Source: Variovorax sp. S12S4
GTDB lineage: Bacteria; Pseudomonadota; Gammaproteobacteria; Burkholderiales; Burkholderiaceae_C
Assembly: GCF_023195515.1 (NCBI RefSeq)
Contig: NZ_JALPKR020000002.1
Location: forward strand, 5,805,001 to 5,869,000
Direction: 5' to 3'
DNA: 64,000 nt
Shown: positions 28,314 through 37,742 of the stretch, one piece after another
How the letters are laid out: each line of letters starts with the position of its first letter
How positions within the stretch are numbered: the stretch's first letter is position 1
Notes under the pieces: model-generated
What the model was told of the DNA's origin: nothing
The model's input: the letters and a program-made list of their open reading frames with translations, nothing else
Database searches by the model: none
Program-made: the position numbers and the translations under genes

Positions 28314-28793
28314 TCAGGCGCGGGCAATGGTGTTGGTGCGGCGAATCTTCTGCTGCAGCTGGATCACACCGTAGAGCAAGGCTTCGGCGGTGGGCGGGCA
28401 ACCCGGCACATAGACGTCCACCGGCACGATGCGGTCGCAGCCGCGCACCACCGAATAGCTGTAGTGGTAGTAGCCGCCGCCGTTGGCGCAGGAGCCCATG
28501 GAAAGAACCCAGCGCGGCTCGGGCATCTGGTCGTAGACCTTGCGCAGAGCGGGCGCCATCTTGTTGCACAGCGTGCCGGCCACGATCATCAGATCGGACT
28601 GCCGGGGGCTGGGCCGAAACAGCATGCCGAAACGGTCGATGTCATAGCGGGCCGCGCCCGCGTGCATCATTTCGACGGCACAGCAAGCCAGACCGAAAGT
28701 CATCGGCCAGAGTGATCCGGTCTTCGCCCAGTTCACCACCGAGTCGTAGGTGGTGGTGACGAAGCCTTCCTTCATGACGCCTTCAATGGCCAT
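28314..28793 (-). CDS. nuoB: NADH-quinone oxidoreductase subunit B
   Basis: This 159-residue subunit holds the terminal N2 [4Fe-4S] cluster that passes electrons to quinone. The adjacent cysteines are visible in LACCAVEM, with the remaining ligands in MGSCANGGG and [14 protein letters not shown]. It lies 15 bp after nuoA. Length and motifs are standard. Confidence 0.97.
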   Translation of the reverse strand: MAIEGVMKEGFVTTTYDSVVNWAKTGSLWPMTFGLACCAVEMMHAGAARYDIDRFGMLFRPSPRQSDLMIVAGTLCNKMAPALRKVYDQMPEPRWVLSMGSCANGGGYYHYSYSVVRGCDRIVPVDVYVPGCPPTAEALLYGVIQLQQKIRRTNTIARA

Positions 28794-28808
28794 TTTGATG
28801 ATTCCTTG

Positions 28809-29168
28809 TCATTCCCAGTCGAGCGCGCCTTTTTTCCACTCGTAGGCGAAGCCCACGACGAGGATGGCGAGAAAGATCATCATGGCCCAGAAGCCGACGG
28901 CGCCGATTTCCTTGAGCGCAATGGCCCACGGAAAGAGAAAGGCAATCTCGAGATCGAACAGGATGAAGAGAATGGCGACGAGGTAATAGCGCACGTCGAA
29001 TTTCATGCGCGCATCCTCGAAGGCCTCGAAGCCACACTCGTAGGGAGCGTTCTTCGCTGCGTCGGGCCGATTGGGACCCAGGATGTAGCCGATGACTTGC
29101 GGTGCGACACCTACACCGACACCGACCAAAATAAACAAAAGGACGGGGAGATAGGAATCGAGGTTCAT
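28809..29168 (-). CDS. nuoA: NADH-quinone oxidoreductase subunit A
   Basis: This 119-residue three-helix subunit opens the complex I operon. The loop [43 protein letters not shown] is the family signature, with the cysteine of the quinone-site loop. The ATG at 29168 gives the normal length; an ATG five codons upstream is less likely. Between nuoA and tRNA-Leu lies a strong hairpin (29191-29231) but no obvious promoter. Confidence 0.96.
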   Translation of the reverse strand: MNLDSYLPVLLFILVGVGVGVAPQVIGYILGPNRPDAAKNAPYECGFEAFEDARMKFDVRYYLVAILFILFDLEIAFLFPWAIALKEIGAVGFWAMMIFLAILVVGFAYEWKKGALDWE

Positions 29169-29190
29169 CGGGAGATTTTTCACCGCTTGC

Positions 29191-29231
29191 CACCGGCAGG
29201 AAAACGCTCTGGATGAGGTTTTCTGCCGGTG
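29191..29231 (-). other. Strong hairpin between tRNA-Leu and nuoA
   Basis: CACCGGCAGGAAAAC (29191-29205) pairs with GTTTTCTGCCGGTG (29218-29231), 14 pairs with one bulged G, around a 12-nt loop. It begins 6 bp downstream of the tRNA CCA end. No T tract follows on the minus strand, so it is more likely an RNA processing or stability element separating the tRNA from the nuo message than a terminator. Confidence 0.6.
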
Positions 29232-29236
29232 AGATT

Positions 29237-29321
29237 TGGTGCGGTCGGCGAGACTCGAACTCGCACAGCTTTCGCCACTACCCCCTCAAGATAGCGTGTC
29301 TACCAATTTCACCACGACCGC
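29237..29321 (-). tRNA. tRNA-Leu (anticodon GAG)
   Basis: The 85-nt sequence folds with acceptor stem GCGGTCG/CGACCGC, an encoded CCA at 29237-29239, a long variable arm typical of class II tRNAs, and T-loop GTTCGAGTC. The anticodon loop TTGAGGG puts GAG at the anticodon, reading CUC/CUU leucine codons. It lies between secG and nuoA, the usual place in this bacterial group, so its maturation is tied to the secG-nuo transcript. Confidence 0.95.
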
Positions 29322-29396
29322 GGTTTTTTGTTCGGATGGCATGAGGTACCTGTGAAGGTGTTTGGCTTTCCGAACAGCTTTAGAGTTTACCCTGAA

Positions 29397-29425
29397 ATGG
29401 AGCCGTTTCTCACTGGCGGCTCCAT
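29397..29425 (-). terminator. Hairpin downstream of secG, possible weak terminator
   Basis: ATGGAGCCG (29397-29405) pairs perfectly with CGGCTCCAT (29417-29425) around an 11-nt loop, 14 bp after the secG stop. On the minus strand only a short TTTC follows, so termination would be partial and readthrough into tRNA-Leu is likely. Confidence 0.45.
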
Positions 29426-29438
29426 GAAAACAACTTGA

Positions 29439-29864
29439 TTATTTGTTCGGGATCTGGCCCGGGCCCGAAACAGGCGCGGCAGGAGCCGAGGCAGGCGCAT
29501 TGGCCGGCGCAGCGCCCGAGGTACCCGAGGGAATCTGGCCGGGAATTTGCCCTGCGGGAGCAGAAGCAGGCGTGGCGGGTGCACCGACAGCCGCGCGCTC
29601 CAGCAGGCTGCCGCCGCCGGCGGGCCGTGCGTGGCTGAAGTAGGCCAGCAGCAACGTGCACACAAAGAACACCGCCGCCAGCACTGCCGTGGTGCGCGAA
29701 AGGAAATTCGCGCTGCCGCTTGCGCCGAACAGGCTACCGGCGCTGCCGCTGCCGAAGGCCGCGCCCATGTCGGCGCCCTTGCCGTGCTGGATCAGGATCA
29801 GCCCGATCATTGCAAGGGCCGACAGCATCTGCACGCCGACCAAGAGATTGAGGACCACATTCAT
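29439..29864 (-). CDS. secG: Preprotein translocase subunit SecG
   Basis: This 141-residue inner-membrane protein assists SecYE. Two transmembrane helices (about residues 4-24 and 56-76) flank the conserved cytoplasmic loop QHGKGADMGAAFGSGSAGSLFGASGSANFLSRTTA. The C-terminal 55-60 residues are an Ala/Pro/Gly-rich, probably disordered tail with repeated GQIP units, longer than in E. coli SecG (110 residues). It lies 39 bp after tpiA. Confidence 0.96.
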   Translation of the reverse strand: MNVVLNLLVGVQMLSALAMIGLILIQHGKGADMGAAFGSGSAGSLFGASGSANFLSRTTAVLAAVFFVCTLLLAYFSHARPAGGGSLLERAAVGAPATPASAPAGQIPGQIPSGTSGAAPANAPASAPAAPVSGPGQIPNK

Positions 29865-29903
29865 TCGTTCTTACTCCTAATTGATGTCAGCCGCCCCTCG
29901 CGT

Positions 29904-30668
29904 TCAGCGAGCGGCAGCGGAAATGATCTGCAAAAAGTCTGCTGCCTTGAGCGAAGCGCCGCCGATGAGGCCGCCATCGATGTCGGGCTGCGCCAGCAAC
30001 TGGGCGGCGTTGGCCGCGTTCATGCTGCCGCCGTAGAGGATGCAGATGCCGGCCGCGTGTTCGCTGGCCGCATGGTGCAGTTGCGCACGCAGCACGGCGT
30101 GCACGGCCTGCGCCTGCTCGGGCGTGGCGGTCTTGCCGGTGCCGATGGCCCAGACGGGCTCATAGGCCACGACGATCTCGCTGATGCAGTGGCCATTGAC
30201 GTGGATCACCGCGGCCAGCTGGCGCTTGACGACTTCTTCGGTATGCCCGGCTTCGCGCTCGGCCAGCGTTTCGCCCACGCAGACGATCGGCGTGATGCCG
30301 TTCGCGAGCGCAGCCGCCGTCTTGGCTGCCACCGCTTCGTCGGTTTCGCCGTGGTACTGGCGACGCTCCGAATGGCCGACGATGGCATAGCGCACGCCGA
30401 ATTCCTTCAGCATGGCCGCCGATTGCTCGCCGGTGAACGCGCCTTGCGGGTGCGCCGAAATGTCCTGCGCACCAAGTGCAATGGCCTTCGAGTCCGCCAG
30501 CAGCGATTGCAGCTGCGCGAAATACGGAGCCGGCGCGCAAAGCGCGACATCGCAACTGGCCGGCGCAGCAGCCAGGCCCTGCAGCAACGCCTTGACCAGC
30601 GCCTCGTTGGCAGCCAGGCTGCCGTTCATCTTCCAGTTGCCGGCGATCAGCTTCTTCTTGGTTGTCAT
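29904..30668 (-). CDS. tpiA: Triosephosphate isomerase
   Basis: This 254-residue TIM-barrel enzyme interconverts dihydroxyacetone phosphate and glyceraldehyde 3-phosphate. Visible catalytic parts are Asn-x-Lys in AGNWKMNG (about residues 8-15), the histidine in GHSERR, the glutamate in [15 protein letters not shown] with flexible loop 6, and the phosphate-binding YGGSMN and GGLIGGASL. The ATG at 30668 gives the normal start, 14 bp after the quinone reductase stop. Confidence 0.97.
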   Translation of the reverse strand: MTTKKKLIAGNWKMNGSLAANEALVKALLQGLAAAPASCDVALCAPAPYFAQLQSLLADSKAIALGAQDISAHPQGAFTGEQSAAMLKEFGVRYAIVGHSERRQYHGETDEAVAAKTAAALANGITPIVCVGETLAEREAGHTEEVVKRQLAAVIHVNGHCISEIVVAYEPVWAIGTGKTATPEQAQAVHAVLRAQLHHAASEHAAGICILYGGSMNAANAAQLLAQPDIDGGLIGGASLKAADFLQIISAAAR

Positions 30669-30682
30669 CGTGTTGTTGCCCG

Positions 30683-31681
30683 TCACCATGTCAGCACGAT
30701 CTTGCCAATGTGCTGGTTGGATTCCATGAGTGCATGCGCCTGCGCCGCGCCGCTGGGTTCGCCGCCCGCTGCAAAGGTGCTGTGGATCACGGGCTTGACC
30801 GCGCCGCTTTCGAGCAGCGGCCAGACCTTTTCGCGCAGCGCCTTGGCAATGGCGCCCTTGAACGCCACCGGCCGGGGACGCAGCGTCGAGCCGGTGATCA
30901 CCAGCCGCTTGCGCAGCACCAGGCCCGCATTGAAGTCGCTCTTGACGCCGCCCTGCACCGCGATGATCACCAGCCGGCCGTCTTCGGCCATGCATTCGAT
31001 CTCGCGCGCCACGTAGTCGCCCGCGACCATGTCCAGGATCACGTCCACGCCCTTGCCGCCGGTGAGCTTCTTCGCCTCTTCGGCGAAATCGCTCGTGCGG
31101 TAGTTGATGGCGTGGTCCGCGCCCAGCTTCTTGCAGGCTTCGCACTTGTCGTCGCTGCCGGCCGTGACGATCACCGTCGCGCCCAGCGCCTTGGCAATCT
31201 GGATCGCCGTCACGCCGATGCCGCTCGAACCGCCCTGGATCAGCAGGGTTTCGCCCTTTTGCAGGCGGCCCCGGTCGAACACGTTGCTCCAGACGGTGAA
31301 GAAGGTCTCGGGCAGCGAAGCCGCCTCGATGTCGCTCCAGCCCCTGGGCACAGGAAGACATTGCGCCACGGGGGCCACGCACAGCTCGGCATAGCCGCCG
31401 CCGGCGATCAGCGCGCAGACGCGGTCGCCGATCTTGAAGCCCGCCTCGGCCAGGGCCGCAGCATCACCCGACACGATCTCGCCGGCGACTTCGAGGCCCG
31501 GCAGGTCGGAAGCGCCCGGCGGCACCGGATAGTGGCCCTTGCGCTGCAACACGTCCGGACGGTTCACGCCGCTGGCTGCGACGCGAATCAACAGTTCGCC
31601 CACGCCGGCCACCGGATCGGGACGCTCCACGGCGCGCAGCACCTCAGGGGCGCCGTACGAAGTGATTTCAATGGCTTTCAT
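30683..31681 (-). CDS. NAD(P)H quinone oxidoreductase, zinc-independent MDR family (PIG3-like)
   Basis: This 332-residue medium-chain dehydrogenase/reductase has the quinone oxidoreductase N-terminus ([32 protein letters not shown]) and the NADPH-binding loop [29 protein letters not shown] at about residues 145-173. Zinc-ligand cysteines of alcohol dehydrogenases are absent. It begins the tpiA-secG-nuo transcription unit, right after the pnp terminator. Substrate unproven. Confidence 0.9.
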   Translation of the reverse strand: MKAIEITSYGAPEVLRAVERPDPVAGVGELLIRVAASGVNRPDVLQRKGHYPVPPGASDLPGLEVAGEIVSGDAAALAEAGFKIGDRVCALIAGGGYAELCVAPVAQCLPVPRGWSDIEAASLPETFFTVWSNVFDRGRLQKGETLLIQGGSSGIGVTAIQIAKALGATVIVTAGSDDKCEACKKLGADHAINYRTSDFAEEAKKLTGGKGVDVILDMVAGDYVAREIECMAEDGRLVIIAVQGGVKSDFNAGLVLRKRLVITGSTLRPRPVAFKGAIAKALREKVWPLLESGAVKPVIHSTFAAGGEPSGAAQAHALMESNQHIGKIVLTW

Positions 31682-31727
31682 GGTCTTTGGCCTGCAACGC
31701 CCGTGTTCCGGGCGTGGTTAGCTGTTT

Positions 31728-31761
31728 AAAAAGTTGGCAACGGCGGCAAAGCTGCCGTTGC
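31728..31761 (-). terminator. Intrinsic terminator after pnp
   Basis: GCAACGGCGGC (31737-31747) and GCTGCCGTTGC (31751-31761) form an 11-bp stem with one G-T pair around AAA. On the minus strand the stem is followed by CAACTTTTT. It starts 7 bp after the pnp stop and separates the rpsO-pnp unit from the quinone reductase gene. A second small hairpin (31697-31715) lies between it and that gene's start. Confidence 0.85.
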
Positions 31762-31768
31762 GCCCTTC

Positions 31769-34084
31769 TTACTCTTGCGGTTCGCGCGGTGCGTACGGCT
31801 GCTCGCCGGCGGGGGCCTGCGGCTGCTCGTTGCGCGGCTGCTGCTGCTCGTTGTTGAAACGAGGAGCACGTTCGCCGCCGCGGTCACCACCGCGGTCGCC
31901 ACGGTCCGAACGCTCGCGACGCTCGCCGCCGCGATCACCGCGGTCGCCACGATCTTCACGCGGTGCACGTTCCTGGAATTCCATGCCTGCCGGACGCTCG
32001 CTCAGGGCCTTCATGGACAGCTTGACGCGGCCCTTTTCGTCCGTCTCGAGAACCTTGACCTTCACGATCTGGCCTTCGCTCAGATAGTCGGTCACCTTCT
32101 CGACGCGCTCGTGCGCGATCTGGCTGATGTGCAGCAGGCCGTCCTTGCCGGGCAGCAGGTTGATGAGCGCGCCGAAGTCCAGGATCTTGGTGACCGGGCC
32201 TTCGTAGACCTTGCCGATTTCGACTTCGGCGGTGATCTGCTCGATGCGCTTCTTGGCCAGCTCGGCCTTTTCCGGATCGGTCGAGGCGATGGTGATGGTG
32301 CCGTCTTCGTCGATGTTGATCGTCGTGCCGGTTTCTTCCTGCAGGCCGCGAATGACCGCGCCGCCCTTGCCGATCACGTCGCGGATCTTCTCGGGATTGA
32401 TCTTGAGCGTGGTCAGGCGCGGTGCGAACTGCGACACCTCGGTCTTGGCTTCGCCCATGGCTTCCTGCATCTTGCCGAGAATGTGCATGCGCGCTTCCTT
32501 GGCCTGCGCCAGTGCGACCTGCATGATTTCCTTGGTGATGCCCTGGATCTTGATGTCCATCTGCAGCGCGGTGATGCCGTTGGTCGTGCCGGCCACCTTG
32601 AAGTCCATGTCGCCCAGGTGATCTTCGTCGCCCAGGATATCGGTCAGCACCGCAAAGCGGTTGTCTTCCTTGATCAGGCCCATGGCAATGCCGGCCACGT
32701 GCGCCTTCATCGGCACGCCGGCGTCCATCATCGAGAGGCAGCCGCCACAGACCGAAGCCATCGACGAGGAGCCGTTCGATTCAGTGATTTCCGACACCAC
32801 GCGAATGGTGTACGGGAATTCTTCCTTGGTCGGCAGCACGGCGACGAGCGCGCGCTTGGCCAGGCGGCCGTGGCCGATTTCGCGGCGCTTGGTCGAGCCC
32901 ATGCGGCCCACTTCACCGGTGGCGAAGGGAGGCATGTTGTAGTGGAACAGGAAGCGGTCTTCGTACTCGCCGGCCAGCGCATCGATGCGCTGTGCGTCGC
33001 GCTCGGTGCCGAGCGTGGTCACGACCAGGCCCTGCGTCTCGCCACGCGTGAACAGCGCCGAGCCGTGGGTGCGCGGCAGCACGGAGTTGCGGATCTCGAT
33101 GGGGCGCACGGTGCGCGTGTCGCGGCCGTCGATGCGGGGTTCGCCCGACAGGATCTGGCTGCGGACGATCTTCGATTCGATCGAGAACAGCAGGTCGTTG
33201 ACCTTGCCGGCGTCGAAGGGCTCGCCGCTTTCCTTCAGCGTGTTCATCACGCTGGCATTGGCTTCGCGCAGGGCTTGCGTGCGGGCTTGCTTGCTGCGAA
33301 TCTGATAGACGGCGCGCAGCTTTTCTTCGGCCAGGCTCTTGACCTTGGCGACGAAGGCTTCGTCTTCGGCCGGCGGCTGCCAGTCCCACACCGGCTTGCC
33401 GGCGTCGCGCACGAGTTCATGAATCGCGTTGATCGCGATGTTGGCTTGTTCGTGGCCGAACACCACGCCGCCCAGCATGATTTCTTCGCTGAGTTGCTGC
33501 GCTTCGGATTCCACCATCAGCACGGCGGCTTCGGTACCGGCAACGACGAGGTCCATCTGCGAATCCTTGCGGGCGGTCTGGCCCGGATTCAGCACGTACT
33601 GGCCGTTGATGTAGCCCACGCGCGCAGCGCCGATCGGGCCGCTGAACGGAATGCCGGAAATCGACAGCGCGGCGCTCACGCCGATCATGGCGGCGATGTC
33701 GGCGTCGACTTCGGGGTTGAGCGACAGCGTGTGGATGACCACGTGCACTTCGTTCAGGAAGCCTTCGGGGAACAGCGGGCGGATCGGACGATCGATCAGG
33801 CGGCTGGTCAGCGTTTCGTGTTCGCTGGGCTTGGCTTCGCGCTTGAAGAAGCTGCCGGGGATCTTGCCCGCGGCATAGGTCTTCTCGATGTAATCGACGG
33901 TCAGCGGGAAGAAGTCCTGGCCGGGCTTTGCCGACTTGGAGGCCACCACGGTCGCCAGGACCACGGTTCCGTCGATGTCGACCACCACGGCGCCGCTGGC
34001 CTGGCGGGCGATTTCACCGGTTTCCATGACGACGGTCTTGTCGCCCCATTGGAAGGACTTGGTGACTTTGTTGAAGAGGCTCAT
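31769..34084 (-). CDS. pnp: Polyribonucleotide nucleotidyltransferase (PNPase)
   Basis: This 771-residue 3'-5' exoribonuclease of RNA decay has two RNase PH domains, an alpha-helical domain, a KH domain ([26 protein letters not shown], about residues 560-585) and an S1 domain ([31 protein letters not shown]). The C-terminal ~70 residues are rich in Arg, Gly and Asp ([18 protein letters not shown] type repeats) and then Gln/Pro, about 60 residues more than E. coli PNPase (711), a likely disordered RNA- or partner-binding tail. The ATG at 34084 is preceded by GGAGC. It follows rpsO, the usual arrangement. Confidence 0.97.
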   Translation of the reverse strand: MSLFNKVTKSFQWGDKTVVMETGEIARQASGAVVVDIDGTVVLATVVASKSAKPGQDFFPLTVDYIEKTYAAGKIPGSFFKREAKPSEHETLTSRLIDRPIRPLFPEGFLNEVHVVIHTLSLNPEVDADIAAMIGVSAALSISGIPFSGPIGAARVGYINGQYVLNPGQTARKDSQMDLVVAGTEAAVLMVESEAQQLSEEIMLGGVVFGHEQANIAINAIHELVRDAGKPVWDWQPPAEDEAFVAKVKSLAEEKLRAVYQIRSKQARTQALREANASVMNTLKESGEPFDAGKVNDLLFSIESKIVRSQILSGEPRIDGRDTRTVRPIEIRNSVLPRTHGSALFTRGETQGLVVTTLGTERDAQRIDALAGEYEDRFLFHYNMPPFATGEVGRMGSTKRREIGHGRLAKRALVAVLPTKEEFPYTIRVVSEITESNGSSSMASVCGGCLSMMDAGVPMKAHVAGIAMGLIKEDNRFAVLTDILGDEDHLGDMDFKVAGTTNGITALQMDIKIQGITKEIMQVALAQAKEARMHILGKMQEAMGEAKTEVSQFAPRLTTLKINPEKIRDVIGKGGAVIRGLQEETGTTINIDEDGTITIASTDPEKAELAKKRIEQITAEVEIGKVYEGPVTKILDFGALINLLPGKDGLLHISQIAHERVEKVTDYLSEGQIVKVKVLETDEKGRVKLSMKALSERPAGMEFQERAPREDRGDRGDRGGERRERSDRGDRGGDRGGERAPRFNNEQQQPRNEQPQAPAGEQPYAPREPQE

Positions 34085-34164
34085 GTTTTGCTCCTGTTTT
34101 GATAGCGATGGACCTGTATTCATCACAGGTTTCGCAGGGACGGAGGCTTCTCAGAACACGATGC

Positions 34165-34214
34165 CATTCCAGCGAAGCTCGGCGGGAACTTCATTGGAAT
34201 GACACAGCTTCGCT
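34165..34214 (-). promoter_or_regulatory. Pair of overlapping inverted repeats in the pnp leader
   Basis: CATTCCA (34165-34171) pairs with TGGAATG (34195-34201), and AGCGAAGCT (34171-34179) pairs with AGCTTCGCT (34206-34214). The two helices cross, so in the RNA they are mutually exclusive or form a pseudoknot. They lie between the rpsO terminator and the pnp start, where E. coli pnp has an RNase III-processed autoregulatory stem; the functional parallel is inferred. Confidence 0.5.
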
Positions 34215-34247
34215 CTGTTTTGGCACTCCGAAAGTGGATCGCGAAGT

Positions 34248-34287
34248 AAAAAACGCCTGAGCTAGCGGACTAACCCAGGCGTTTTTT
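34248..34287 (-). terminator. Intrinsic terminator after rpsO
   Basis: AAAAAACGCCTG (34248-34259) and CAGGCGTTTTTT (34276-34287) form a 12-bp stem around a 16-nt loop, giving a T run on either strand. It is 13 bp after the rpsO stop. As in E. coli, pnp therefore probably depends on readthrough plus its own promoter in 34090-34247. Confidence 0.9.
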
Positions 34288-34300
34288 CATGCGATTCGGT

Positions 34301-34567
34301 TTACTTGCGCAGACCCAGCTTGGCGATCAGCGCGGTGTAACGATCGGCGTCCTTGGACTTGAGGTAGTCCAGGAGCTTGCGGCGACGGCTCACCATGCGC
34401 AGCAGGCCGCGACGGCCGTGGTGGTCCTTGGCGTGCGTCTTGAAGTGGGGGGTGAGCTCGTTGATACGGGCGGTCAGCAGTGCGACTTGCACTTCGGGGC
34501 TACCGGTATCGTTGGCGGCGCGGGCGTTGTCTTTGACGACTTCGGCCTTGATGGAGGCTGCGATCAT
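34301..34567 (-). CDS. rpsO: 30S ribosomal protein S15
   Basis: This 88-residue ribosomal protein binds the 16S rRNA central domain. The conserved [52 protein letters not shown] is present in full. A consensus -10 TATAAT lies 89 bp upstream on the minus strand. It is followed by a strong terminator and pnp. Confidence 0.98.
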   Translation of the reverse strand: MIAASIKAEVVKDNARAANDTGSPEVQVALLTARINELTPHFKTHAKDHHGRRGLLRMVSRRRKLLDYLKSKDADRYTALIAKLGLRK

Positions 34568-34655
34568 GTTGAATTTCCTTGTTCCGGGATGTTTGACTTG
34601 CGGTGAGCGCTGGAACTGCCCTCACCGTGCGCCTTGCGGCATGCAAAGCCTCGGG

Positions 34656-34661
34656 ATTATA
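34656..34661 (-). promoter_or_regulatory. Consensus -10 element upstream of rpsO
   Basis: The minus strand reads GAGCTATAATCCC, a perfect TATAAT at 34656-34661. The -35 region 17 bp upstream is poor. Initiation would be near 34649, giving an rpsO leader of about 80 nt. Confidence 0.6.
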
Positions 34662-34682
34662 GCTCGCCCGGGGCTTGCGCGT

Positions 34683-35837
34683 TTACTGTCTGGATAGCCA
34701 GGTTTTCAGGCGCTCCACCCCCTGCACAAGGCGCTGCGGGTCCTTCGAAGCGAAGCACCAGCGCAGCCACCCCTGGGCTTCCGGAGCAAAGGCATTGCCG
34801 GGGGCCAGGCCGAGGCCAGCCTCTACGACCAGGCGCTTGGCAAGCTCGAGGGAGTCGCCGAAGCCTTCAAGGCGGAAAAAGGCGTACATGCCGCCCTTGG
34901 CCGGGGCTACCTGCACACCGGGCAAGGCTTCCAGCAGCGGCACCAGGGTGTCCCGGCACTGTTTCAGATGGGCGACCACGCGGGGCGTGATCTCCGCGGT
35001 GTGCTCGATGGCGGCCACGGCGGCTCGCTGGGTGAAAACGCTGGCGCAGGAGGTGTTGAACTCGATCAGCTTGCCGATGCCCTCGACCAGCGCGGGCGGC
35101 AGCACCAGCCAGCCAAGGCGCCACCCGGTCATGAGAAAGCTCTTCGAGAAGCTGTGTGTCACCACCAGCCGGTCGTCGGGTCTCGAAATGTCGAGAAAGC
35201 TCGGCGCGCAACCATTGGGCGGCTCGAAATACAGCCGCTCGTACACCTCGTCGGCCAGGATCCAGGTGCCGGTTTCGCGGCAGTGGTCGAGCACGGCCTG
35301 CTGCTCTTCGCGCGTCATGGTCCAGCCGGTCGGGTTGTTGGGCGCGTTGACGATCAGGAGCTTGGTCTTCGGCGTGACGGCCTTCCGCAAGGCTGCAAGG
35401 TCGAGCGTCCATTGGCCATCGGCAGGCACCAGCGACACCGTGCGCACCACCGCGCCAAGAATCGCGGGTTGCGCCGTCAGGTTGGGCCACACCGGCGTGA
35501 CCGCAACCACTTCGTCGCCTGCATCGACCAGTGCCTGCACCGCCAGCATCAGCGCGCTCACGCCGCCGGAGGTCACGGCAATGCGCGAAGCATCGACCTT
35601 GGGGTGCAGCTTGCTGGTGTAGCCGGCAATTGCCTCGCGCAGTTCGGGCAGGCCGAGGTTGTGCGCATAGAAGGTTTCGCCGCGCTGCAGCGAGTCGATG
35701 GCCGCCTGGCGGATCACCTCGGGCGTGACTTCGTCGCTTTCGCCGAACCAGAAGGCGAGCACGTCGTCGCGGCCCAGACCGGCATTGGCAACCTCGCGGA
35801 TCTTGGAGGCTTCGAGGTTGTGGATGGCTTCACGCAT
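34683..35837 (-). CDS. PLP-dependent aminotransferase, class I/II
   Basis: This 384-residue fold-type I enzyme transfers amino groups. Visible are the PLP-binding GGVSALMLAVQAL helix, the NAPNNPTGW motif, DEVYERLYF with the pyridoxal aspartate, the Schiff-base lysine in THSFSKSFLMTGWRLGW, and the substrate arginine near RWCFASKD at the C-terminus. It resembles aspartate/aromatic-type aminotransferases; specificity is not determined. The ATG at 35837 lies 11 bp after the upstream binding-protein gene, so both probably share a transcript and an amino-acid theme. Confidence 0.9.
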   Translation of the reverse strand: MREAIHNLEASKIREVANAGLGRDDVLAFWFGESDEVTPEVIRQAAIDSLQRGETFYAHNLGLPELREAIAGYTSKLHPKVDASRIAVTSGGVSALMLAVQALVDAGDEVVAVTPVWPNLTAQPAILGAVVRTVSLVPADGQWTLDLAALRKAVTPKTKLLIVNAPNNPTGWTMTREEQQAVLDHCRETGTWILADEVYERLYFEPPNGCAPSFLDISRPDDRLVVTHSFSKSFLMTGWRLGWLVLPPALVEGIGKLIEFNTSCASVFTQRAAVAAIEHTAEITPRVVAHLKQCRDTLVPLLEALPGVQVAPAKGGMYAFFRLEGFGDSLELAKRLVVEAGLGLAPGNAFAPEAQGWLRWCFASKDPQRLVQGVERLKTWLSRQ

Positions 35838-35848
35838 GAGTTGGTTTC

Positions 35849-37138
35849 CTAGCTTCTCTTCATCTTGCAGGTGGTCGGCAGTTCGGCGCGTTCGGGTGCG
35901 ATGGTCTTGATCACGCGGAAGCCGTAGCCGGAGCCTTCGACATCGAACTGCACGCCCGGCCTGCCCTGCCTGTCCATCACGCCGACCACGAGTTGCTGCT
36001 GGAACTGATGGTCCGCCGCGCGCATGCGTCCGCGCTGTCCGTAGAGGCTCACATCGGCCTGTTCGAGCGCCCGCGCCACGGCCGCCGCATCGACGCTGCC
36101 CGCGCGCTCGATGGCCTGCGCCAGCGACTCCACCAGCAGTTGCATGCGCATGTGCACGTAGTCGTCGGCGGGCTTGGGAAAGCGCGCGCGGAACGCGCGA
36201 TAGAACGCCTCGGACTGCGCCGTTTGCACGTTGGGCAGCCAGTCGGCCACCGCTATCACGCGGCCGATACCTGCATCGCCGATGGCGGCCGGCGCACCGA
36301 GAGCGTTGCCGTAGAAGGTATAGAAGGTGCCATTGAAGCCACCCTCGCGCGCCGCCTTCACGAGCAGCGTGAGGTCGTTGCCCCAATTGCCGGTGAACAC
36401 CGCCTGCGCGCCGCTTGCAATGATCTTGCCGGCATAAGGCGCGAAGTCCTTCACCCTTCCCATCGGGTGCAGCTCGTCCCCGACGATTTCCACATCGGGC
36501 CGCTGCACGCCGAGCTGGCGTTTCGTCTCGCGCAGCACCGCCTGGCCAAAGCTGTAGTCCTGGCCGATGAGGTACGCGCGCTTGAGCGTTGCATCGTCCT
36601 TCACCACATCCATCAGCGCGGCTACGCGCATGTCGGCATGGGCATCGAAGCGAAAGTGCCAGAAGCTGCAGCGCTCGTTGGTGAGCACCGGATCGACCGC
36701 CGCGTAGTTGAGAAAGATCACGCGCCGCGACGGATCGCGTTCGTTGTTCTTTTCAATGGCATCGACCAACGCCGCGGCGGTGGCCGACGAGTTGCCCTGC
36801 AGCACGATGCGCGCACCGTCGTCCATGGCCGCGCGCAACGCCGACAGAGCTTCTTCGTTCTGCCCCTTGCTGTCGTAGCGGTCGAGCTGCAGCGGCCGCG
36901 CACCGCCGGGCACACCCGGCAGCTTGACGCCGCCGCGCGCATTCACGCGCTCCACGGCCCAGAGCAGATTGCGAAACACCGCTTCTCCGGTGTTGGCGAA
37001 GGGACCGCTCATGCTCTCGATAAGCGCCAGGCGAATGGGCGCCGGCGGCGTTTGCGCCGCTGCGGCAAAGGGGGCCGCGCATAGCGCCAGCGCCGCAAAT
37101 TTCAAGGCCTTGCGACGCCAAATAAAGGGGGGATTCAT
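35849..37138 (-). CDS. Periplasmic binding protein of a Liv-type (branched-chain amino acid) ABC transporter
   Basis: This 429-residue type I periplasmic binding protein has a signal peptide with basic start (MNPPFIWRRKALKFAALALC, cleavage near AAAQ). IRLALIESMSGPFANTGEAVFRNL is the first strand-helix of the LivJ fold. No permease or ATPase genes accompany it, so it is an orphan that may serve transporters elsewhere, possibly the liv system at the start of the window. ATG 37138 is chosen for the signal peptide; 16 extra upstream codons lack support. Confidence 0.87.
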   Translation of the reverse strand: MNPPFIWRRKALKFAALALCAAPFAAAAQTPPAPIRLALIESMSGPFANTGEAVFRNLLWAVERVNARGGVKLPGVPGGARPLQLDRYDSKGQNEEALSALRAAMDDGARIVLQGNSSATAAALVDAIEKNNERDPSRRVIFLNYAAVDPVLTNERCSFWHFRFDAHADMRVAALMDVVKDDATLKRAYLIGQDYSFGQAVLRETKRQLGVQRPDVEIVGDELHPMGRVKDFAPYAGKIIASGAQAVFTGNWGNDLTLLVKAAREGGFNGTFYTFYGNALGAPAAIGDAGIGRVIAVADWLPNVQTAQSEAFYRAFRARFPKPADDYVHMRMQLLVESLAQAIERAGSVDAAAVARALEQADVSLYGQRGRMRAADHQFQQQLVVGVMDRQGRPGVQFDVEGSGYGFRVIKTIAPERAELPTTCKMKRS

Positions 37139-37259
37139 TGTCTTGAAACGGTTGCGGCCGCGCCTAGATGTGGTGGCAAGCGGCACTCAGCATTGAATGG
37201 CCGCGCAGTGTAAGGGACACACATTCTTGTCCCCATTGTGTTCATTCAGGAGTTCTTTC

Positions 37260-37631
37260 ATGTTTTTCGCACCCGCCCTTCATACCGCCCGCTTTGCTCC
37301 GCGTTCGTACGACCGCGCCTTCGAGCGTTTCGTCAACGAAGCCTTTGCCGGCGCACGCAAGTCGCCGCTCGTCGAACAGGACGACAAGAGCTGGACGCTT
37401 TCCATCGATGTGCCCGGCCTTTCGCGCGAAGACCTCACCATCGGCATCGAGGGCACCGTGGTCCGCATCGACAGCAAGGCCGAAGCCAAGCGCCAGTTCA
37501 AGGCCGCGTACGAGTTGCCGCAAGACATCGACGTGAGCGCGAGCGAAGCCAAGCTTGAGAACGGCGTGCTCACGCTCAAGCTGGGCAAGCAAGTGCCGGT
37601 GAGCCGCGTTTCGGAGCTGCAGATCAACTGA
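37260..37631 (+). CDS. Small heat-shock protein, Hsp20/alpha-crystallin family
   Basis: This 123-residue ATP-independent chaperone has the alpha-crystallin domain from about residue 40 (SWTLSIDVPGLSREDLTIGIEGTVVRI) through the ENGVLTLKLGK motif near the C-terminus; the usual C-terminal I-x-I is replaced by a short SELQIN end. The ATG at 37260 has AGGAG 9 nt upstream. An inverted repeat GGGACA (37214-37219)/TGTCCC (37228-37233) in the leader could be regulatory. No clear sigma32 promoter was found. Confidence 0.92.
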   Translation: MFFAPALHTARFAPRSYDRAFERFVNEAFAGARKSPLVEQDDKSWTLSIDVPGLSREDLTIGIEGTVVRIDSKAEAKRQFKAAYELPQDIDVSASEAKLENGVLTLKLGKQVPVSRVSELQIN

Positions 37632-37710
37632 TCTTGCAATGCCCACGAGAGGAAAGTGTCGTTAACTATTGTTTTTGACTTTGAAGACGCTCCCTAATCA
37701 CAATAGGGCA

Positions 37711-37742
37711 GTGAATAACGTCACATCATGTGACGTATTCAC
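37711..37742. terminator. Long near-perfect palindrome followed by a T-rich stretch
   Basis: GTGAATAACGTCACAT (37711-37726) and ATGTGACGTATTCAC pair over 15 positions with one bulged A and a single-base loop. The plus strand then reads ATTTTTCTTCTTTCTTC. It lies 80 bp after hsp20 in an unusually AT-rich gap (37640-37770), so it can act as the hsp20 terminator; the symmetric TGTGACGT-type core also fits a dimeric regulator site for the downstream hydrolase gene. Confidence 0.55.

Noticed and set aside
37139..37259. Heat-shock (sigma32) promoter before hsp20
   Set aside because: CTTGAA and CCCCAT-like hexamers both occur but not at the required spacing.
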